A stretch of DNA of 64,000 nt from Oxytropis ochrocephala. Lineage: Eukaryota > Streptophyta > Magnoliopsida > Fabales > Fabaceae. Position 1 is the stretch's first letter. Every line of letters starts with the position of its first letter. Below the pieces are notes generated by a model that saw nothing but the letters and a program-made list of their open reading frames with translations, did no database searches and was not told the DNA's origin. The translations under genes were made by a program, and so were the position numbers. This document shows, piece after piece, positions 33,193-45,000 of this stretch. Location of the stretch: contig CM037090.1 of NCBI GenBank assembly GCA_020916435.1, forward strand, positions 26,832,522 through 26,896,521. The letters run 5' to 3'.

Positions 33193-34086
33193 ATTAGACG
33201 CTTCTTAGTATTCTCATTATTTTCACGTAAATGCTTGTGCTCATGGCATGAATGGAAATAATGGTTGGGTGACTTAAAATTCAGGTTCTCGTGTAGAAAG
33301 CATGAGTGTCAGACTTTTGTTGCGGTACTCATGCAGATTTTTTTGATACATTTAACAAATTTAGCTCCTTTAAAGGGAGTGCGGGGTTTCTGCATTTTGA
33401 GAACTTTCTTTAGATTGCATATTATTGCACAAGCTGTATGTTTTGTTTGGTTTATGAAAGAAAATGAGAAGAAAGGAAAGTGATGTGATTTTTTGGTTGT
33501 TTGGGAGGAGAAATGAGAAGAATGGAAGTTTAAAAAAAAAATTATCTTTGTGTACAGACTTGAATTCTCTCCTTCACTTTCTCCCTAAACCCCCTCATTC
33601 CACTCTATATTTCTCCTCATCTCACACTCTTTATCATTATCTTTCAATTTTTTAATCACTTTTTATTTCTTACTACCTTTATATTTTGTGATGGGGAGGA
33701 TCTAAAGATGTCTATGTATTGGGTTTTGTAGGCACTTGATTGAATTGGGAATGCCAATTTAAATTCGGCCACAGGCCTTGTCGTACATTTTTTAACTGTT
33801 GCCTTTCCATTTTTCATTTTAAATTTATGTATTTTTGCTATTATTTTTAGCATGCCATAAATTAAAAAAATTCGCTGCTACTCAATTAACGGTAGACTAA
33901 TGCCTTTGCTTAAAGGGCCTCTGCTGATTTTGTGATGATTTTTTATTCAAAAACTTTGATCGAATCTTAAGTTCAAGAATTGGTATTTTAAGAAAAATCA
34001 AATTCTTTTGTTATCAAAAAGTCGACAGAAAATATACAAAGAACATCGAAAGAGATTGTTCGGATTAGCTAATTTCTCAAAACATA
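33193..34086. other. NF-YB 3' region and spacer
   Basis: The first few hundred bases after the NF-YB stop probably hold its 3' UTR. The rest is AT-rich and I see no gene or element with defined borders. Confidence 0.4.
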
Positions 34087-34307
34087 TACTCCTTTAGTCT
34101 CAAAATATAAATACCAAAAGTACATCTAGTGCAAATATATGTATTTTTAGTGTTTTATATTTTAGGAGTAAACCCTAAAATTGGTCCTCAACTATCACTC
34201 TCTCCAATTTAGTCTCTTAACTATCCACCATCTCTCCTATTTAGAAAATAATTGAAAGATAAAATTGATGAATATATAGAATAATTAGACACTATTTATT
34301 ATATTTT

Positions 34308-35640
34308 GGCTTAAATATCATTTACCCCCTGCAAATATTATCATAATCCATTTACCCCCTTGCAAAAAAAAACTCTTAAAACAAACCTTGCAAATATTAA
34401 GTGTTTTTATTTACCCCCCTGCCGTTAAATTTCTGATAAAAAAGCTGAGTTGGCTGTCAAATATGACGTTAGCAATGGCATCGATGCCACGTGTCACCAT
34501 AGTATTGGACTTTTGTGACACGTGGCACTGTCATGCCATGTCATCAGTGCCACGTCAGCAACCAATAGTAGGCTGCCACATGGCACTCACATAGCAATGT
34601 GGGGTACCTTTGTTTCTAAAAAAAATGAAACTTTTGATTGAGATGGGTGTTGAACTCTTGACATTGAAATTAATAGGGCATCCAAATACCACTGAGCCAC
34701 TAAATCAGTTGGATAAATTAAGCCAACAAATAGTATATAACACATAATTCGATTAAAACAAAAAAAAGGCAGATCTTCATCTTCCTCAACAAACACCACC
34801 ATTAACACGAAAATGGAGATCTGAAAACGAAATAACGCAGATATGAAAACGAAAATGGTAACAGTCAAAGAAAAGAAAATGGAAACGATGGAAACATGAG
34901 AAAAACAAAAATGGAAAGAATCGAAATCTTCTTCAGATCTGAAATGGTTCATTTCGTTTTAATGGCATTTCCAGATCTTAATCTTCTTCATCTCGTTTTA
35001 ATGGTGATTCATATTCTCAAAATGGAAACCCACATTTTCGTTCATCATGAAAAACAAAATTTAAATCCAAATTAATTTTGTTTCCATTTTCGTTTTCCAT
35101 TTCTAATTTTGTTCCTGCTTGGTTCCATTTTTCGTTCATCTTCTCTAATTTCGTTTTCCATTCTGCTGCAGCATGGCTCCATTTTTTAAAAAATATGGTG
35201 CTTCGTTTCTATGGGTTGTTGATGTTGTTAATATAAAAATGTTTCGATGGGTTGTTGTTGTTAATTAAAGATTTGGGTTGTTGTTGAAGATATAAGAAAT
35301 AAGAAACTAAAATGGAAGATATGAGGAAGAAGATGAAAGGACTGATGATGTTTCAGATTTTTTTTTTTTTGAAGGGGGACTGATGTGTCCATGGTGACTT
35401 GGATGATGATGTGGCATGTCATGCCATGTGGATCAGAGGACTATTTAAATGATGACATGTGGCATTGATGCCATTGCTGACGTCATCTTTGACAGCCAAC
35501 TCAGCTTTTTTTAATGAAAATTTAACTAGGGGTAAATAAAAACACTTAATATTTGCAAGGTTTGTTTTAAGAGTTTTTTTTTTGCAAGGGGGTAAATGGA
35601 TTATGATGATATTTGCAGGGGGGTAAATGATATTTAAGCC
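34308..35640. mobile_element. Non-autonomous Mutator-like element, perfect 9-bp duplication
   Basis: A 1333-bp element with TIRs of about 200 bp beginning GGCTTAAATATCATTTACCC. It is flanked by identical 9-mers TTATATTTT at 34299-34307 and 35641-35649, the size made by Mutator transposases. The inner part of the TIR includes CTGAGTTGGCTGTCAA (and inverse) and GCCACGTG-type blocks. No transposase is present. A SINE-like piece lies near 34630-34710. The terminus GGCTTAAA and the following CCCTGCAAATAT block resemble the element at 5286-6438. Confidence 0.85.
34630..34712 (-). repeat. SINE-like fragment inside the MULE-type element
   Basis: On the minus strand TAGTGGCTCAGTGGTATTTG resembles a tRNA A-box and AGAGTTCAACACC a degenerate B-box. 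This could be a captured or nested SINE. The match is weak. Confidence 0.35.
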
Positions 35641-35758
35641 TTATATTTTTATAGTGTAGTGACTTTTGGTCAAAAAAAAAATAGTGTAGTGACAAATAGG
35701 AGGGAGAGTGATAAGTTGAGGACCAAATTGATGGTTTACTCTATAGACGGAGATAGTA

Positions 35759-36796
35759 CAACTCTTAATTGACCTTCATAAAATATATTTGTGATCAGCC
35801 AAACGGGGACAAATGAAGACAATAAATTTTCAGTGCTGACTGCATCTAAATTTTACCACTAATCGAATTTTTTAGTACCACTAATCTATTGTTAACATGG
35901 ATTTTAAATCATTCCAGAACAAGGATTGACCAGATGAATTATCATTCCGATTACCTCCTATGGCAGCCATTAGTTTGGCGGTTTATTAAGTTAATGCCGC
36001 CACATAATTTTCACTTCAGCGCTTCCTACAATGAGATCACAGAAGTAGTTTGTTTTCATAGAATATTGCAGTTGATGTAAATGTCAAAATCTTAACAGAC
36101 CAAACACAAGATGTACTATTCTGTGCAAACATGAGAACATGGTAAAATCCCATAAACATCAAAAAATTCAGTATTTTCAACCCTTTAAGTGACAATTAGT
36201 TAGAAGACCTCGGAGTACCTAAACAAAAAGGATATCAAATTCCTGTCTCCTACCACAGATACTGGATGGTTTAGTAGAATGTTTACAGAAATACAATTTC
36301 ACGAACTTGTCAATATCTAAGTACTAACTGTTCTCAACACCAATTGTTCTCAAGAATCTTTCATTTTGTATTGCAACATATATCTAAGAAAGTAAGTAGA
36401 GGGCGGATACATTGGTAACTTGAAAGCCCGAATTCATCAAATTTCTCCAAGTAATACCCTTGTTTTCTTTCAAAATTCTCTCTTCAGCAGTTTCATACTT
36501 TTTGCTGGATACTTATTTCTTTATGAACATCCTCCTGATCTTGTTCTGGTCCTTCTGGATTGGTGATTAATATATTCATGACATAATAAGGAAATAATTC
36601 AATCAGCTATCAGATAAAAAATATTGCAAAAATAACTAAGATGATTTCACTTTCAAGTTATGCTTTCTTGATGCTATTGCCATCAGGATAGTGTATAGCT
36701 AGCTAATATCACATCAATCATTATAAATGCACATATCAAAGTAATAAACCACAAAATAATGCATACGAAAAAAGTTAAAAGTAATTTACCAGCGAT
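35759..36796. other. Spacer and probable 3' UTR of the PWWP gene
   Basis: There is no further gene. Just after the PWWP stop, on the minus strand, CGCTG is followed by GTAAATTAC, a possible donor, and an acceptor-like CAATCCAG occurs near 36562. The PWWP gene may therefore have an intron in its 3' UTR. This is speculative without transcripts. Confidence 0.35.
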
Positions 36797-39238
36797 TTAG
36801 ACCATATTAAGCTCAACATCGGGAAGATCGATATGCATCTCCTGGTCCCGCGTTGTGGCAAAAGATGAAGCTTCGAACAATGAACTTGGAGAATAGTTAA
36901 GCTGGTAATTTACCAAAATTGGTCTAAATATGTTGAGCTTCTTAGCACTACTGAAAGCGGCCTCTGCGTCGGCACACTTCTTGAAAACTACTCTAGCCCG
37001 GCTATTCGCTCTATCAATTTCTGTTTCAGATTCCTCTAGATGTCCAAAATGCCTAAAAATATTATTTAGACTTGTTTTAGAAGGAATAGAGTCCAACTCA
37101 GCAAAGTCCAAAACAAGTTCAGCAGGGGATTTCTCATCTAGATAACCAGAAGGTTTTTCAGGAACCTCAGCATGATTGCTATCAGAAGATTGTTTCCTTG
37201 AATACGACCTGCGCGTATAAACATGAACAGGTTTTTCTGGCTCAGAAGGGACATGCTGGTAGTTTAGTTTGCTTCTTCTCTGCGGTTGTTGCTCTTCAGA
37301 ACCATTCTGCATGACCATGTCTGTGCAATCTTTCTCACTCAGATCATCAAATTCAAATGCCTCAGGAGATGAAATTTCGTTCGTAGGTAAGATTTCTTTT
37401 CCAGAATCATCGGCCAAAACGATTGAATTCCTGAAATCAGAGAAGAAACTTGCGATAACTTTCAAAAAACTATAATCTCCCTGGGGTTCTCGTGCTACCC
37501 ACTGAAGTAAAAACAGCAAATCATGTAGAGATGAAAATTCTGTAGGGAAAATCAAGTCTGACTTAAGAGTCTCCTCAGGATTAGAGAAGACATCAAATCC
37601 ATTTCCTGAAAAATCATCTGCATTTCTATCTGCCATTTGAGACCTGTCTCCAGAACATCTCAACGTAGAAGGTGGACTAGTAAGTTGGTTAGCAACCCTA
37701 AGAATACATTCACCGATTCTAAAAGATTGTTTTGTAGTACTTGGAACTTTTGTACGGGAAACGGTTCCTCTAGCTTTCGTCCCAGAGACATCAGCACAAT
37801 GATCGACTTTTTTTCTTTTCTTGGAAAGGACAGGGAAAATCAGATCACCAATGACCTCATCGTCCTGGAAATCGCCAAGGTTAGAATCTGGAGTCCCACC
37901 TGTCGGTTCTGTCAGGCTTTTCTTTTTCTCTAGATGCACACCGTCTTTCAGTTTAAGTTTACGTTTGCGACAGGATCCATTTGCAGTTTTTAAATTTCCA
38001 GTAGCAGTTTGATCAGCATTTTTACTTGCATGAATTATGTGCTCATCAACTTCACTCATTTTTTTATCAGTATCATTAATTAAGTTGTCAGTCTGATTGT
38101 CGATACCTCCGCAATATTGTAATTCAGGCAAGGAAGAGAAACCCTTTAAACGATAAAATGCAAGCAACTGAGCCTTAGCAGTTAGAAGCTCCAATCGATC
38201 AAAGCCACCAGTTGGCATCTTGGATAGAGCTTTCAAGTACTCCACAAGTTTCTCAGGTAAAAAGGAGCTAACACTTGAAGATTCATCCACTGTATGCTTG
38301 AAACTTAGTTCTCGTCGAATGCCACAGTTTTCAAAGTTCTGAACTTTAATCTTGTCATAGATATTTTTAGGTACGCAAGAACATGCTAATCCAAATTCTA
38401 CTCGTCTTTTGACTTCATCTAAAGCACAATCTACAGCATTCCGAAATGCTTCAGATTTGCTTTGCTTTTCAATGCAAGAGAAATGTGTCCTAAAAGACTT
38501 CAGCTTAGATGCTTCATTCCAGGCAAATGTTCCATCTCCATAATAAGCTACCAAATAGGAGTCCTTTTTAAAATGCTTCATTGCTTGCGCAGATGAATCA
38601 GAGGGATCAAATATCTGTCCCGGCCACCATGGATGGCTTCTCACCTTGCCCCAAACAATATCATACACAGAAAACTGACCTTCCTTTTCTCTTGGCAGCT
38701 GATAACTTGCCTGATGATTTTTTCCTGAACTTTTCATGGATGTACGCTTTATGACCTTTCGATCTGTTGTTTTTGACTGTTCAGCTTCAGCGTCATTAAA
38801 TTCTTCATCTCCAACTTCCTTCCCTTTGTGTGAACCAATCTTCTCCATAATGCTATCTTCCCTAGCATCTGACTCAACCGAAATAACATCACTAATCACT
38901 TCTTTCTCCAAAATTTCATTGACCCCTTTGTGACTAATGTCCTTCTGCTCATCAAATGCTTTCAAGGTTGCATCATTTGTATCCAACTCAGCTGTCTCAT
39001 TCTCACTCTTACCTTCTAAGGACAGACCTTGAGAATCCTCAAACCCTCCATTTGCAGGACTCACATCTTTATTCTCCTGAATTGATCCATCAAAACCCAC
39101 ATTATCATTCATCTCAGCATCACTCCCACGAGTGCTATACAAATCAGAATCCAATACCCCTATAGTTATTATGTTCTTGTCACCATCTTTCCCAATCAAA
39201 GATCCCTCTACCTCTAGATTTTCACTTTCACCAGTCAT
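36797..39238 (-). CDS. PWWP-domain chromatin-associated protein
   Basis: A single open frame of 813 residues. Residues about 190-255 form a PWWP domain (VYDIVWGKVRSHPWWPGQIF, then YLVAYYGDGTFAWNEASKLK), which reads methylated histone tails and binds DNA. An acidic, Ser-rich N-terminal region precedes it and basic stretches such as CRKRKLKLKD and KKRKKVDH could be nuclear localisation signals. The C-terminal block SLNNIFRHFGHLEESETEID to ARVVFKKCADAEAAFSSAKK is an RRM-like fold found in plant PWWP proteins of the PDP group, reported to work with PRC2-type chromatin repression. The start is the first ATG of the open frame. A donor-like CTAG/GTAC near 39559 suggests a 5' UTR intron. The gene is intact. 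Assignment to a specific family member is not possible here. Confidence 0.92.
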   Translation of the reverse strand: MTGESENLEVEGSLIGKDGDKNIITIGVLDSDLYSTRGSDAEMNDNVGFDGSIQENKDVSPANGGFEDSQGLSLEGKSENETAELDTNDATLKAFDEQKDISHKGVNEILEKEVISDVISVESDAREDSIMEKIGSHKGKEVGDEEFNDAEAEQSKTTDRKVIKRTSMKSSGKNHQASYQLPREKEGQFSVYDIVWGKVRSHPWWPGQIFDPSDSSAQAMKHFKKDSYLVAYYGDGTFAWNEASKLKSFRTHFSCIEKQSKSEAFRNAVDCALDEVKRRVEFGLACSCVPKNIYDKIKVQNFENCGIRRELSFKHTVDESSSVSSFLPEKLVEYLKALSKMPTGGFDRLELLTAKAQLLAFYRLKGFSSLPELQYCGGIDNQTDNLINDTDKKMSEVDEHIIHASKNADQTATGNLKTANGSCRKRKLKLKDGVHLEKKKSLTEPTGGTPDSNLGDFQDDEVIGDLIFPVLSKKRKKVDHCADVSGTKARGTVSRTKVPSTTKQSFRIGECILRVANQLTSPPSTLRCSGDRSQMADRNADDFSGNGFDVFSNPEETLKSDLIFPTEFSSLHDLLFLLQWVAREPQGDYSFLKVIASFFSDFRNSIVLADDSGKEILPTNEISSPEAFEFDDLSEKDCTDMVMQNGSEEQQPQRRSKLNYQHVPSEPEKPVHVYTRRSYSRKQSSDSNHAEVPEKPSGYLDEKSPAELVLDFAELDSIPSKTSLNNIFRHFGHLEESETEIDRANSRARVVFKKCADAEAAFSSAKKLNIFRPILVNYQLNYSPSSLFEASSFATTRDQEMHIDLPDVELNMV

Positions 39239-39774
39239 GTCTATGTTCTCATAAATGGTAACCGTGGAATTTGAATGAAATACTACAACTTACAAGCAGA
39301 AACTTCTAAATCTGTGATTTATCCATGATAACTTTCCTTATTAAGTAACTACAAACAAAAATCTCTCTCCTTAACCCAAAACTTAGACAAAGCCATAACC
39401 AAGAAGCCCATATAGAGAAACTGCATAAAACCGACTAGGGTTCAGACAGAGTAAATAAAGATTCAAACTTCGATAACCGTCGATGAAAAATGAAAGAGGA
39501 AAAGTACCAAAAAAGGAACAAGGAAAGAAAAACGATAAAGAGAAAAGTAGGAATTTAGTACCTAGCAGGTTAGACCTCGGAGAGAGATGAAAGGTTCCGT
39601 TCCCTCTAGAATGGACCTCCGTGTGACCGGCGTCAACTGCAAATATGGTCTTCCTCTTCCACCGTAGAAGATATTATTTGGAAGTTGCGGTTGCGGGTTC
39701 AATGTTTTCATGAATTATATAACGGTCCCCGTTAGTCGAACATCGAAAGTTTTCAATAAATTTGTGGTCAAACC
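39239..39774. promoter_or_regulatory. PWWP gene 5' UTR and promoter region
   Basis: Read on the minus strand, this lies upstream of the ATG at 39238. It includes a probable 5' UTR intron whose donor (CTGCTAG then GTACTAAATT) is at about 39559. The exact transcription start is not visible. Confidence 0.4.
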
Positions 39775-40535
39775 CTCAACTCTCCCTATAATTTTACTCT
39801 TTTTAATGGATAGAAATATTATAAATAGTTTCTAAATTATTTTAAATTTATTAAATTAGTTTTTTAATTATTATTATCTTTCCTTTTTTTTTTAATATGC
39901 AATAATTATATTGAAGGGAAGAGGGAGCCTCATAAAACCTCCCCGCATTTAAAAACTCAATGGGAAAAAAAGAATCGTGATAAAAAGAAGACTTCAAAAT
40001 AGATGTGGATTCTTTACAATGTGAATATCAACCCACGCTTTCTCCTCTGAAAGCATGAAAGAGGTTAGAGCCCCATAAAGAAAAAGACATGGATGAGTTG
40101 CACTTCAATTTATAAATACACCAACTCCATGAAAGACTCTTATCCCAATTAACAACCGAGTCCACACTAGCTTCCTCCTCTTTGAAGATGACGCCGTTTC
40201 TTGCAAGCCAAATACTCCAACATGTGGTGAGCCAAAAGACATGTTTTACTCGTTTGGACTTCTTCTCATGGCACCAATGGGCACAACTTTTGTAAAAGTC
40301 CACCATACTCAGAGACAAATCAACATTCACACATAGCCATGCTCCAATTAAAGTCCAAACCGATTATGCAAATGGGCAAGTCATGAACAAATGTTGGGAG
40401 TCTTCGCAGTCGAGATGGCACAGCGGAAAGCAGGTCACCACGTGTTTAAGAGACTAATTTGATGAATTTAAAATGGAGTAATTTAGGAAACATTTATTGT
40501 ATTTGAATAATTTAAAGACCAATCTGAAAAGAGAG
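39775..40535. mobile_element. Inverted-repeat element interrupted by a LINE
   Basis: The left flank (39790-39875, with TTTCTAAATTATTTTAAATT and TTAAATTAGTTTTTTA) is inverted, with divergence, at 40445-40530 (TAATTTAGGAAACATTT, ACTAATTTGATGAA). The pair looks like the two halves of a palindromic MITE split by the LINE piece between them. No target duplication was confirmed. Confidence 0.4.
39885..40440 (-). mobile_element. 5'-truncated LINE, zinc-binding RT domain remnant
   Basis: The minus strand encodes, across frames, CxxDCEDSQHLFMTCPFA-like sequence followed by VKHVFWLTTCWSIWLARNG, which is the reverse-transcriptase zinc-binding region at the C-terminus of plant LINEs. The element ends in a poly(A)-like tract (39886-39900 on this strand), as expected for LINE insertion. 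The rest of the element is missing. Confidence 0.75.
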
Positions 40536-40632
40536 TAATAATATAGATAACATATTGAATGTATACTCTAAATTGTTTATAGGAAATACTCATTTTATTA
40601 CTCACAAAAATCTCGCCGTCCAATTTGTTATT

Positions 40633-41260
40633 TGAGAATCAGGGGTGGGCACAGGTACACTTTACCCAATTCAACTCGCAACCCAATCCAATCCAACCCA
40701 CAAAATACAGGTTTGTTAAGGTAACTGGGTTGGGCTAGTTTCGAAATAGGCAAAGCTATAGTGTACAGGTTGAGTACTGGCTCTGAAAATTAAGAACCCA
40801 ACTAACCCAACCGAACCCATAAAATGTGACTTTAAGGATATCAAGCCAAAGTCTAAGACTATTAAAAGGGATATATGCAATTGTTTATAGAAGCAAAGAA
40901 ATATTGGAGTCTTTATTGTCTTTGAATTGTTAAATGGCTACACAAACAACTGATACGTAGACTTCAATTATGTGTTTCACTACTCGATACATTGAGGGTG
41001 AATGAGAATTGAATAGAAAATATTGAGATTTGGTTTCATTGATTACCTCATTACATTGATGTTAAGACATTAATTTTAATCTGATGTTGGTTTGTTTCTC
41101 TTATTTCTTTCGTTATTATTCTAGTTTTGTCTTCATTTTTTATTTTTCCTGAAAAATTAAAAATGATATTTTACTAATGAACCCATACTCAACCCAACTC
41201 AACCCATTCTAGATTAGGTTGGTTTGGGTTAACCTAAAATTGGCCCATGCTTATCCCCCC
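40633..41260. mobile_element. Degenerate hAT-like non-autonomous element (candidate)
   Basis: It starts CAGGGGTGGGCAC, a common hAT terminus, and is filled with CCCAACC/GGGTTGGG repeats that also occur inverted toward the right end (ACCCAACTCAACCCATTC, GGTTTGGGTTAACC). The right terminus ATTGGCCCATGCTTATCCCC is only loosely inverted and no 8-bp duplication was found. No coding sequence is present. Confidence 0.4.
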
Positions 41261-42019
41261 TCCCCTACTCACCACACACCCCCAAACCATGAAAAACATT
41301 CAAAACACTCTTACCGAATAAAAATGTTTCTGGTGCGTCTCTTTTTCCTTTAGGATTTCATGGGTTCCTAGCACGTCTTTTTTTTTTCTTTTTCTGCTAC
41401 GATTACTTGGTGTCATGGCATATGTCTTGTGATACACCCCTAGTGTTTGAATTTTTAAAAGGTACGAAGTTACATAACCGAAAGGGTATGGTGTCTTGTT
41501 GTACACAGTAAATCCTGCAATTAACAGATACGGTAGCAATGTGCCGCACTTGTTAAAAAAATTGCAACTGCATAATTTTTTAACAGCAATTTTGAATGTT
41601 TGAAAGCGTCAGATTCCTTTGGGAAAAGTTGAATTTTGACCCAAACTTCTATATCCTTTATGACGAAAACCCCCACCAATTTTTCACAATCCTTAGCGCA
41701 AAAGTTATTAAACTGCAACATGAGAGGAAACTTTTCGCACAGATGAACATCTAACTTAAATTACTATTATACAAAAATCCCAAAAACATCAAAAAAATCC
41801 TGTTATGCTACTACAACAGTGCAATTAGCACGTAGTGCTTGGTGACAGCGTATTGACCATTGAAGAAAAATCTCATGATAATATTCAATTAATGCCATCG
41901 AAAATTTAACCAAGGAAGACCGTATCAACTTGCTACTTCTTTGGTCGTCTTGCAGTGTCTGTCTGTCTACCCTGCTTCTGCCACTTGGTTCCAGCAACAG
42001 CATCGTTGAACAGGAGAAA
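41261..42019. other. Spacer and 3' UTR of PRP17
   Basis: The high-coordinate part, minus strand after the TAG at 42022-42020, should be the 3' UTR of the PRP17 gene. No other gene is recognised. Confidence 0.45.
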
Positions 42020-45000
42020 CTAGTCCCTGCAAACCAACATTCACACATTGACCTCAATAAAAACCTATATCTGGAAACGAGTCAATAGAGTGTTTGATTT
42101 CACATTTGAACACAGCTCAAAGTGCCCAAAGCAACAATTCGTTTGAGTACTCAAACTTGAAAACATAACATCACTGATCATGTTATTATTATAATCAACA
42201 GTCTGAAATCTTAGACCTTCAAATAAGCAGTTGATTTAAGACCAGCAAATTGGAAATATTATCAGGTTACAATTCAAAAAGCTTGCAAAAGTATTAATCA
42301 AAAAAAAAAAAACTTGCAAAAGTCTACAAAAAAGGTTGTTCATAAATGCTACAAATGCCTGGAGAAGCTTAGTTTTGAAACTTATAAGGACGTTAGAAGT
42401 TTATAATTATCAAATGTCTTTTAATTAAGATGTAGAGTCATCTGGAAATATTTGGACATAGTTTGCAGCTAAGTAGAAAAGGCGGCAAAGGTGCTAAACA
42501 GCGGCTCAAGTGTTCTGGCCATTAATCTTCAATTCAGAGTCAGAAGAATAATCAATAATGAACTATCCATAACAACATTGAATAACTGAGAATGAGATTT
42601 TCCAACAATATGACATGGTTACTTCAAGACTTCAACCACAATTTTTTAAATGTCAACTGCTAACATCCATAAAAAATTTGTTCGTATGCTGAGATGTTGA
42701 TTAACCAAAGTGTTCATGCTAGTTCATTATTGTAGAATAGATTCCTCCATTTCTCTCCCACAATGCAGGAAGGGGTGGTTTTCCTAAATTAATCACAACC
42801 AAGCCTCTGTTCACTATTCGGGATCAATTAATGGATGATCATGATACAACGTCAGAGTTCTATATCAAGTATTAGGTTTATAGATAGACCATTTACCTCT
42901 TAACTATGGGATTGTCCTTCATCTGGTCAACAATCTTTATCGGAGCTTATATAGGTCTTCCCCACACATAGTCAAACCACTAAGAGGAGACTATCATCTT
43001 TTCTACAATGGGAGCTACTCCAGCTTTTCCTCCAATGATCGTGTTTCTAATCCTAACAATTCATCCATCGTAACATTCTCATTTCCCCAACACTAACCTT
43101 ACTTTAATGCCCAACATTCAGTCCATACAACATTGCGAGATTTACAGTGGCATGGTAAATTTTTTCTTTAAGCTGGAGCAATATTTTCCTATTGTAGATT
43201 ACACATGAATCATTCCTCCACTTCATCCACCCTACTTGGATCCTATGGTTTACATCTTCCCCCATCTCCTTGTTTTGTGCGACAGCCATAAGGTACTAAA
43301 TTACTAATACTGTGATACTTGTAGTATTCCATGTTCATCCATTTTCACCTCTAAGTTAGAACTTCTCTCTCGCAAAACTTCCATTCCACATACCATATTT
43401 TACTTAGGCAGAAGTCATATGTTTTCGAGACATACCTTCATAGCTCTACCTTTTCATTTGTTTCTTCTTTGAACTCTCCAACTAGGACTATATCAATTGT
43501 AAAAAGTATGTACCATAACAATGTCTCTTGCCTATGCCCAATAAGCACCTCCTAGACCAAGATAAAAAGAAAAGAGCTCAAGATGACCTTTGGTGCACAT
43601 GTCACCCATGGTTAACTTATAGGGAATTTTTCTGCATCCCCACCTTGTGTTCTTTTACTGATTGTGCACACCAATGGTTTGCCAAAAGTATGATAATTTG
43701 TTTTTCGTTTAGAGTTTCTGAATAACCAGATTTGGAATGTTGATGAAAATCAAAAGTTCAATTTACCAGACATACATTGCTAAACTGCTATGAATATGAC
43801 ACCAGTAGAAGGAAAATTAACATTATAAACAGAGAAGGAAGTTAAGAACTTTCAATTTTCAGATATACTTATTTTATTCCTGATGGCATTCCTATGCTGT
43901 CCCACATCCAAAGCACCGAAGAAAAACGCATCATGGGCAGGACACCTACAAGGTTGCCGGCTATGAAATGGAATCAGTCCCTCTCCCTCTTTAGCACAAT
44001 GTAAGGAAAAGAACAAAGAGAAAGCCTTGTGACTTCACCTAATAAAAACTTGCACAAATCTCTACTCGTAGACCTTCCCATGTCTCCTATAGACTCTTAC
44101 TAAGACCAACAAAATGATAATGCCTATTGTGTTCCCATAATCTGACGCAATCCAACAAAACTAAGAGAGATACCATGAAGAAAATAAACTAGAGACCATG
44201 TATATGTTAGCTTGAAAACTAAACACGAATTATATCAACTTGTAACAGAAACTAGCATGCCTGCAGCAACTATAATGGCAAAGCATATTGGAAAGAACAG
44301 CACAAATAAGATTCAATTAAATGTTGCATAGCATGGGAGTTACTTACCAGTACTTTATCAACCCATCCCAGCCACAAGTTGCTACTTTGCTCTGTTCCAG
44401 GGGATGCCACTCAGCACCAATGCAAACACCTTCATGACACTTGAGAGTTCTAAAGACTTTGCAACTTTTCCAGTCCCAGAACCAACATTTACCCTCACCA
44501 TCTCCTGACATCACAAAGCGTCCATCTGGCGAAAAATTGACCTGACAAGCATATCCAGCCACAATATGTCCAGCAAACCTCTTCTTTTTGTTAAGTTGAA
44601 ACTTCTCCCTGGTACTGTAAATAAGTATTTGGTTATCCAAGCTCTGCGCTGCAAGCCAATTGGCATTGGGGTGAAGCGAAATGGATGGCATAGAATGCAT
44701 GTGAGGCTCGCTAATATACTTTATAACCACAGGGATACCGAATTCCCATACCCTGAGGGACTTGTCATCACTGGAAGTAACAAACCTCCTATTGTTATCA
44801 ACAAAGGTAATGGTATTCACAGCCCCTAAATGCTGATCATACTCTTGAGTTATCTGCCCTGAGTTCATATCCCACTGAACAATCTTCTTATCACTCATAC
44901 CAGCCAACAAAATATTCTGCTTATCTTCATCCGGGTTAAGCTTCACAACATAAGGGATCTTCCCTGTGCTAAAAGTCGATATGACTTGCCCTGTTTCGGT

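Larger units (their letters stand above)
34166..35741. mobile_element. Inverted-repeat element (middle layer of a nested set)
   Basis: The left end is GAGTAAACC then ATTGGTCCTCAACT and TCACTCTC; the right end is the inverse GAGAGTGAT, AGTTGAGGACCAA and GGTTTACTC. The TIR is about 30 to 45 bp with a few mismatches. It has no coding sequence and its target duplication is unclear. It is interrupted by the element at 34308-35640. Confidence 0.65.
34087..35758. mobile_element. Stowaway-like MITE (outer layer of a nested set)
   Basis: The left end reads TACTCCTTTAGTCTCAAAAT and the right end, after the inserted material, reads GACGGAGATAGTA, the inverse of a Stowaway-type CTCCNTCNGTC terminus. The original element was only about 100 bp, and the remainder is later insertions. 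Divergence of the ends limits certainty. Confidence 0.5.

Noticed and set aside
40633..41260. A confident hAT transposon call
   Set aside because: Only the left terminus fits well; the right end and target duplication do not, so it is kept as a weak candidate.
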